Below the pieces are notes generated by a model. It saw only the letters and a list, made by a program, of their open reading frames with translations. It did not search any database and was not told where the DNA came from. Shown here one piece after another: positions 58,785 to 64,000 of a stretch of DNA of 64,000 nt. The stretch spans positions 1 to 64,000 of the forward strand of contig NZ_CP034879.1 of assembly GCF_005081945.1 (NCBI RefSeq), given 5' to 3'. How positions within the stretch are numbered: position 1 is the stretch's first letter; each line of letters begins with the position of its first letter. This DNA comes from Buchnera aphidicola (Brachycaudus cardui) (GTDB taxonomy: Bacteria > Pseudomonadota > Gammaproteobacteria > Enterobacterales > Enterobacteriaceae). Made by a program: the position numbers and the translations under genes.

Positions 58785-59609
58785 ATGTATTTTTTAGAAA
58801 GATCAAAAATATGGAATAAAATAGTCCGTCAAGCTTCTTTTTTATTAAATGAAGAACCAATTTTATCAGATTTTTATACAAATAGTATATTACAACATAA
58901 TAATTTAATTGATTCTTTGAGTTATATATTAGCAAATAAATTATCTACATCTATGCTTTCTGCAAAAAAAATGCAAAGTATATTTCATGATATATATTCT
59001 AATAATTCTTCTATGTCAAATATTGTAGTAAAAGACATAAAAACTATATTAAAAAAAGATCCAGTAGTAAAAGACTATTTAACACCCTTATTATATTTTA
59101 AAGGTTTTCATGCGTTAGAAGCTTATAGATTAAGTCACCACCTGTGGAATCTAAAACAAACATCATTCTCTATATATTTACAAAGTAGAGTATCTACTGT
59201 TTTTGCAGTTGATATTCATCCAGCTGCTCGTATTGGTTCTGGCGTAATGTTAGATCATGCTACTGGTATTGTGATTGGAGAAGGTGTGATTATAGAAGAT
59301 GATGTTTCTATTTTTCATTCAGTTACATTAGGTTCAACCGGTAAAAATAATAGTGAAAATAGACATCCTACAATTAGGAAAGGAGTTATTATAGGTGCTG
59401 GAGCAAAAATATTAGGAAACATTGAAGTAGGTTCAGGTGCAAAAATAGGTGCTGGTTCTATAGTATTAAAAAACGTTCCTTCATATGTAACAGTCGTTGG
59501 AGTACCAGCAAAAATTATCGGTGAATTAGATAGTAAAAAATATTTTTCGATAGAAGAAAAAAGTAATTTATCATGCACAAATAGATTTCAATATGGAGAT
59601 GGTATTTAA
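58785..59609 (+). CDS. cysE: Serine O-acetyltransferase CysE
   Basis: Makes O-acetylserine, the precursor of cysteine, from serine and acetyl-CoA. From ATG 58785 it has 274 residues (E. coli 273); GGAG lies six bases upstream, and a TTG four codons earlier overlaps it and is rejected. An alpha-helical N-terminus is followed by a left-handed beta helix of hexapeptide repeats. VDIHPAARIGSGVMLDHATGIVIGEG includes the catalytic His residues, and the tail ends FQYGDGI as in E. coli, where the terminal Ile mediates CysK binding and cysteine inhibition. Confidence 0.97.
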   Translation: MYFLERSKIWNKIVRQASFLLNEEPILSDFYTNSILQHNNLIDSLSYILANKLSTSMLSAKKMQSIFHDIYSNNSSMSNIVVKDIKTILKKDPVVKDYLTPLLYFKGFHALEAYRLSHHLWNLKQTSFSIYLQSRVSTVFAVDIHPAARIGSGVMLDHATGIVIGEGVIIEDDVSIFHSVTLGSTGKNNSENRHPTIRKGVIIGAGAKILGNIEVGSGAKIGAGSIVLKNVPSYVTVVGVPAKIIGELDSKKYFSIEEKSNLSCTNRFQYGDGI

Positions 59610-59624
59610 TTGATAATTTTTTAT

Positions 59625-59692
59625 AAAATAAAAACTTCTGTTTTTATTTAAAAAATAGTATACAAAATATACCAGCACAGAAGTTTTATTTT
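59625..59692. terminator. Bidirectional terminator between cysE and rpoD
   Basis: The arm 59625-59640 (AAAATAAAAACTTCTG) pairs with 59678-59692 (CAGAAGTTTTATTTT), a 15-bp stem with one bulged A. The loop holds a small GTATA/TATAC stem. Both strands read CAGAAG/CTTCTG followed by a T-rich tail, so it can end transcripts from the convergent cysE and rpoD. Confidence 0.7.
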
Positions 59693-59705
59693 ATATTGAA
59701 TAAAT

Positions 59706-61544
59706 TTAATCATCTAAAAAACTACGTAATACTTCAGATCTACTTGGATGACGCAGTTTTCTCAGTGCTTTTGCCTCTATTTGACGTATTCGTTCTCGAG
59801 TAACATCAAATTGTTTACCAACTTCTTCTAAAGTATGATCAGTATTCATATCAATTCCAAAACGCATACGAAGTACTTTTGCCTCGCGTGCTGTAAGACC
59901 TGATAAAACATCATGTGTTGCTGATCGTAGACTTTCAGATGTAGCTGAATCTAATGGTAGCTCTAAAGTAGTATCTTCTATAAAATCACCTAAATGTGAA
60001 TCATCATCATCACCAATTGGTGTTTCCATTGATATTGGTTCTTTAGCTATTTTTAATACTTTTCTAATTTTATCTTCAGGAATAAGCATTTTTTCAGATA
60101 GTTCTTCTGGAGTAGGTTCGCGACCTATTTCTTGTAACATTTGTCTAGAAATACGATTTAGTTTATTAATTGTTTCAATCATATGAACTGGAATACGAAT
60201 GGTGCGAGCTTGATCAGCGATAGATCGAGTGATAGCTTGTCGAATCCACCAAGTTGCGTAAGTAGAAAATTTGTAACCACGACGATATTCGAATTTATCA
60301 ACTGCTTTCATTAGACCAATATTTCCTTCTTGAATTAAATCCAAGAATTGTAATCCTCTATTTGTATATTTTTTTGCAATAGAAATGACTAAGCGCAAAT
60401 TAGCTTCGACCATTTCTTTTTTTGCACGTCTAGCTTTTGCTTCTCCAATAGACATACGTTTATTGATATCTTTAACTTGTGCAATTGTTAAACCAGTTTC
60501 TTCTTCAATTTCAATTAACTTATTCATACTAATAAAGACAGCTTCTTTTACTTTTTTTAAATTTTCAGACCATGGTTTATTGGTATTTTGTTCTTTTATA
60601 AACCAGTTGTTATTAATTTTGTTTTCTGAAAAAATTTTAATGAAGTTTTTTTTAGGCATTTTACATTTTTCGACGCATAATTTCATAATAATTCTTTCTT
60701 GGACTCGCACTCTTTCCATCATATATCGCATATTATTAACTAAATGATCAAATTGCTTCGGCACTAATCGAAACTGTTTAAAAACTTCTGAAAGATTATA
60801 AATTTCTAATAATGCATCTTTATGCGTTCTATTTTTATTTTTTATTGCATTATTTGTATTATTATACTGCATTCGTAATTCAGAAAATTTTTCATTGGCT
60901 AATTCTGGATCAATACTATGATCATCTTCATTCTCTTCTTGATGATTTTCTTCATCTTCTTCAGAATTTTGCTCTTCATCTAAAAGTTCAGAGCCTATAT
61001 GAATAGATGCGCTAGAAAAAACTTCCTCTACGTTTGGATCTACAAAACCAGTTATTATATCCGATAATCGTATTTGTCCAGTTTTAATGCGATCATATTG
61101 TTCTAAAAGATAAGTAATTGCTTCTGGATATTCTGAGACTGAACATTGAACTTGATTTATACCTTCTTCAATACGTTTAGCTATATCAATTTCTCCTTCT
61201 CGTGTTAATAATTCTACTGTTCCCATTTCTCTCATATACATGCGGACAGGATCAGTAGTTCGTCCTAATTCTGATTCTACGCTAGATAATACTTGTGTTG
61301 CTGCTTCGACTGCATCATCATCTGTATCTGTATTTATTTCGTTTAAGATTAGATCATCAGCATCAGGTGCTTCTTCAACGACTGGAATTCCCATATCATT
61401 AATCATCTGAATAATATCATCGATTTGTTCAGAATCAATAATCTCTTCTGGTAAATGATCATTAACTTCAGCATATGTTAAATATCCTTGCTCTTTACCA
61501 TGTGTGACAAGGAGCTTGAGTTGTGATTTTGGGTTGTGATCCAT
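59706..61544 (-). CDS. rpoD: RNA polymerase primary sigma factor RpoD (sigma-70)
   Basis: Housekeeping sigma factor. It has 612 residues (E. coli 613). Region 1.1 begins [20 protein letters not shown] sequence (here KSQLKLL). Region 1.2 has [12 protein letters not shown]. The acidic non-conserved domain is kept but rich in Glu/Asn. Region 2 has [48 protein letters not shown] in pieces, and region 4.2 has [27 protein letters not shown]. Last gene of rpsU-dnaG-rpoD, 157 bp after dnaG. Confidence 0.99.
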   Translation of the reverse strand: MDHNPKSQLKLLVTHGKEQGYLTYAEVNDHLPEEIIDSEQIDDIIQMINDMGIPVVEEAPDADDLILNEINTDTDDDAVEAATQVLSSVESELGRTTDPVRMYMREMGTVELLTREGEIDIAKRIEEGINQVQCSVSEYPEAITYLLEQYDRIKTGQIRLSDIITGFVDPNVEEVFSSASIHIGSELLDEEQNSEEDEENHQEENEDDHSIDPELANEKFSELRMQYNNTNNAIKNKNRTHKDALLEIYNLSEVFKQFRLVPKQFDHLVNNMRYMMERVRVQERIIMKLCVEKCKMPKKNFIKIFSENKINNNWFIKEQNTNKPWSENLKKVKEAVFISMNKLIEIEEETGLTIAQVKDINKRMSIGEAKARRAKKEMVEANLRLVISIAKKYTNRGLQFLDLIQEGNIGLMKAVDKFEYRRGYKFSTYATWWIRQAITRSIADQARTIRIPVHMIETINKLNRISRQMLQEIGREPTPEELSEKMLIPEDKIRKVLKIAKEPISMETPIGDDDDSHLGDFIEDTTLELPLDSATSESLRSATHDVLSGLTAREAKVLRMRFGIDMNTDHTLEEVGKQFDVTRERIRQIEAKALRKLRHPSRSEVLRSFLDD

Positions 61545-61701
61545 AAGATGGCATCCAAATTCTGTTAATTTTATGAAAATTAATTGACTATATTGTCAAT
61601 GATGAACAATAATGAAGTTATTTTAAATATATAAAAAAATATTTTTTATTTCAATTGGTAATAAGATGAATGGCTATTTATTTTTTTGAAAGTGTTGTAT
61701 A

Positions 61702-63435
61702 TTATTTTTTTGATAATGCTTTATTAATAGACCAAATCTCTTTTTTTTCAATTATAGTTAATCCTCTTATTCTTTCTTGAGCAATGAGATATTCTTGTCT
61801 TTCTTCAAGAATTTTATCATATATATTCATTAATAAATCTAAAAACATATTTTGAATTTCTTCTTGAATAATCATATGATCCCATCTAGCTAAAGTTTTT
61901 AAAATATTAATTATTTTAGTATCTCTATAAAATTCTAATAATTGACCTGTATTAATATGAGGATTAGAAAGACATGTTTTTAATATTTCTAAAAAAATTG
62001 GTAATCCCTTTACTTTTAAATTTTTAAATTTTATTATTGAAGGTGCTACTGTCGATAAAGCAGGATTTTGTATCAGTAATGCTATAAGAACTCTCATAGG
62101 AGTTCTTTTAATTTGAAATTGTGATCTATATGTTTTTTTAATTTCATATTCATAGAGAAATTTTTCAAATTGATGATCATCTAAAATTCCTATTAGTCTA
62201 CCTAATATTTGACGTAAATAAATACGTATTGTATCACTAGAAATACTATTGATTAATGGTAATGCACGTACACTCAAACTGAACTTATCTTCAGATGAAG
62301 ATAAATTGAAATTACGTAATAGACATTTAAAAAAAAATTTTGGCATAGTAATTGCGTTATTAATACGTTTCTGAAAAGCATCTCTGCCTTCTTTTCTTAT
62401 AATTGAATCAGGATCTTCATTTCTCGGTAATAATATAAATTTTAATGTTTTTTGATCTGATATATATGGTAAAGCTTTTTTTAAAGTCCGCCAAGCTGCA
62501 TTTTTACCTGCATCATCACCGTCATAGCAATACACGACGATATCAGTATTCTGAAAAAGAAGTTGAATGTGTTCACTAGTTGTTGAGGTGCCTAATGGAG
62601 AAACTACATAATTAATATTATATTGTGTTAATGTTATAACATCAATATAACCTTCGACTACTAATAAATATTTTGGTTGTTTGCATTTTTTTTTAACTTG
62701 ATATAGTCCATAAATATATTTTCCTTTATGAAAGATATCTGTTTCAGGTGAATTAAGATATTTTGGTAAACTATTATTTAGTGAACGACCACCAAAACCT
62801 ATAATTCTTCCATGAAGATCTTGTATAGGAAATATTATACGTCCTTGAAATTGATCATATTTATATCCTTTTTTGTTAATATGAATTATATTATAATGAA
62901 TAAATTTTTCTTCTAATTCTTTACTAATATGAAGATTTGTAGAAAAATTTTTCCAATTAAAACTAGAAAATCCAAGTAAAAAAAAATCAATCATTCTTTG
63001 ATTAATACCTCTTTCAGCTAAATAATGGTAAGCTGAATCAGTAATATTTATATTTTTCTGATATAATTTACATAGTTTTTCCATAAATAAATATAAATTT
63101 TGTTTTTTAATATAAAAATTATTATTTATTTTATTTTCAAATGGTATTTTTACACCATGCATTATTGAAAGTTCTTCAATACTTTCAATAAAACTTAAAT
63201 TTTCATATTTTATTAAAAAATCAATAGCATTTCCATGTGCATTACATCCAAAACAATAGTAAAATTGTTTTTCATAACTTACAGTAAAAGATGGAGTTTT
63301 ATCATGATGAAAAGGACAGTTGGTTTGATAATTTTTACCATATTTTTTTAATGTTATGCGTGTATTAATTAGTTCTACAATATTGGTACGAGATAGTAGT
63401 TCAGTAATAAAATATTTAGGTATTTTTCCAGACAT
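61702..63435 (-). CDS. dnaG: DNA primase DnaG
   Basis: Makes RNA primers for Okazaki fragments, recruited by DnaB. I start at ATG 63435 (577 residues, E. coli 581) because [23 protein letters not shown] aligns with E. coli MAGRIPRVFINDLLARTDIVDLI; a longer frame upstream crosses the intergenic hairpin and overlaps rpsU. The zinc site is CPFH...CFGC. The TOPRIM core has [11 protein letters not shown] and [12 protein letters not shown]. The C-terminal helicase-binding domain is diverged. Several A9 runs occur. Confidence 0.96.
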   Translation of the reverse strand: MSGKIPKYFITELLSRTNIVELINTRITLKKYGKNYQTNCPFHHDKTPSFTVSYEKQFYYCFGCNAHGNAIDFLIKYENLSFIESIEELSIMHGVKIPFENKINNNFYIKKQNLYLFMEKLCKLYQKNINITDSAYHYLAERGINQRMIDFFLLGFSSFNWKNFSTNLHISKELEEKFIHYNIIHINKKGYKYDQFQGRIIFPIQDLHGRIIGFGGRSLNNSLPKYLNSPETDIFHKGKYIYGLYQVKKKCKQPKYLLVVEGYIDVITLTQYNINYVVSPLGTSTTSEHIQLLFQNTDIVVYCYDGDDAGKNAAWRTLKKALPYISDQKTLKFILLPRNEDPDSIIRKEGRDAFQKRINNAITMPKFFFKCLLRNFNLSSSEDKFSLSVRALPLINSISSDTIRIYLRQILGRLIGILDDHQFEKFLYEYEIKKTYRSQFQIKRTPMRVLIALLIQNPALSTVAPSIIKFKNLKVKGLPIFLEILKTCLSNPHINTGQLLEFYRDTKIINILKTLARWDHMIIQEEIQNMFLDLLMNIYDKILEERQEYLIAQERIRGLTIIEKKEIWSINKALSKK

Positions 63436-63461
63436 ATACTTTGATATTATAGAATTTATGT

Positions 63462-63481
63462 CCGTTCTTAAAGAAGAACGG
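63462..63481 (-). terminator. rpsU-dnaG intergenic hairpin without U-tract
   Basis: CCGTTCTT (63462-63469) pairs perfectly with AAGAACGG (63474-63481) around a 4-nt loop, 26 bp before the dnaG ATG. E. coli has terminator T1 in this spacer. On the rpsU-dnaG strand the stem is preceded by A residues and followed by ACATAAATTC, so it lacks the U-tract; on the other strand it is followed by TTTTTT. Confidence 0.6.
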
Positions 63482-63508
63482 TTTTTTAATAGTTTTTTAA
63501 AAATACAT

Positions 63509-63769
<261 letters not shown>

Positions 63770-63915
63770 TTACAATATCTGCTTAAGAAAGTAGATTAAT
63801 AGATCCTATATCAATCTGTATGATATTGTAAAGTAGCATTTTGTATCTTTAATATAGTTTTTAATAAATTATTTGTTAATTATTAAAAAATAAGCTTATA
63901 AGGTTGTAAATAATT

Positions 63916-64000
63916 ATGAAAGTATTAGGCATTGAAACTTCCTGTGATGATACAGGAATTGCTGTATATGATAGTGAAAAAGGTTTATTGATTAATAAAA
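63916..64000 (+). CDS. tsaD: tRNA threonylcarbamoyladenosine synthesis protein TsaD (5' part only)
   Basis: Only the first 28 codons are in the window; the gene continues past the right edge. [19 protein letters not shown] is the N-terminal ATPase signature of TsaD (YgjD/Gcp) and matches E. coli [19 protein letters not shown]. The enzyme completes the t6A37 modification of ANN-reading tRNAs, such as the two tRNA-Thr encoded here. The divergent arrangement with rpsU is the same as in E. coli. Confidence 0.95.
   Translation, partial: MKVLGIETSCDDTGIAVYDSEKGLLINK

Overview
The window is a stretch of chromosome from Buchnera aphidicola, the obligate intracellular symbiont of aphids, or an extremely close relative. 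The evidence is direct. Base composition is very AT-rich, with A/T-only spacers and long A/T runs even inside essential genes. Every protein looks like its Escherichia coli orthologue with heavy Lys/Ile/Asn substitution. Gene order follows E. coli blocks from which individual genes have been removed cleanly (recF, yidD, ftsEX, yigM, tufB, birA/coaA, grxC, gpsA). There are no insertion sequences, prophages, CRISPR arrays, toxin or defence genes. All 54 protein genes can be named; one (tsaD) is cut by the right edge. Five tRNA genes are present and no rRNA.

Layout. 1-224: origin-proximal spacer with one perfect DnaA box. 225-8884 (+): mnmG and the F1Fo ATP synthase operon atpBEFHAGDC. 8957-13910 (-): dnaA-dnaN-gyrB. 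14369-18109 (+): rpmH-rnpA-yidC-mnmE, then tRNA-Phe (-). 18486-20472 (+): groESL behind a recognisable heat-shock promoter. 20596-22201: head-to-head epmB and efp. 22220-24112 (-): rsmD, dnaT, dnaC. 24248-26395 (+): ftsY, rpoH. 26536-29812 (-): glmU-glmS. 30030-34223: yigL, then divergent metR/metE. 34370-36381 (-): hupA, purH. 37031-48849 (-): secE-nusG-rplKAJL-rpoBC. 49132-49504 (-): tRNA Thr-Tyr-Gly-Thr cluster. 49662-50726 (-): murB. 50883-51761 (+): metF. 51771-57559: argE divergent from argCBGH. 57677-59609 (+): yibN, secB, cysE. 59706-63724 (-): the macromolecular synthesis operon rpsU-dnaG-rpoD, divergent from tsaD at the right edge.

How the genes work together. Most are information processing (replication initiation, RNA polymerase core and two sigma factors, ribosomal proteins, tRNA modification), energy (complete ATP synthase), protein folding and export (GroESL, SecB, SecE, YidC, FtsY) and peptidoglycan precursors (GlmS, GlmU, MurB). 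The metabolic genes fit the symbiont's role of supplying essential amino acids to the host: five of the eight arginine steps (argE, C, B, G, H), the end of methionine synthesis (metF, metE, with the regulator metR retained) and the first cysteine step (cysE).

No previously undescribed system was found. The items most worth a second look are small-scale: retained regulatory RNA and DNA elements in an otherwise eroded genome (sigma-32 promoter of groESL, rplL-rpoB attenuator hairpin, hairpin between atpE and atpF, possible thermosensor in the rpoH leader, rpsU-dnaG hairpin without a U-tract), a 29-bp tandem repeat just upstream of metF, A10-A11 slippage-prone runs in essential genes, an A-A mismatch in the acceptor stem of tRNA-Gly, and an ArgG of the non-E. 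coli subfamily. Comparisons with E. coli lengths, sequences and gene order are from memory; no search was run.
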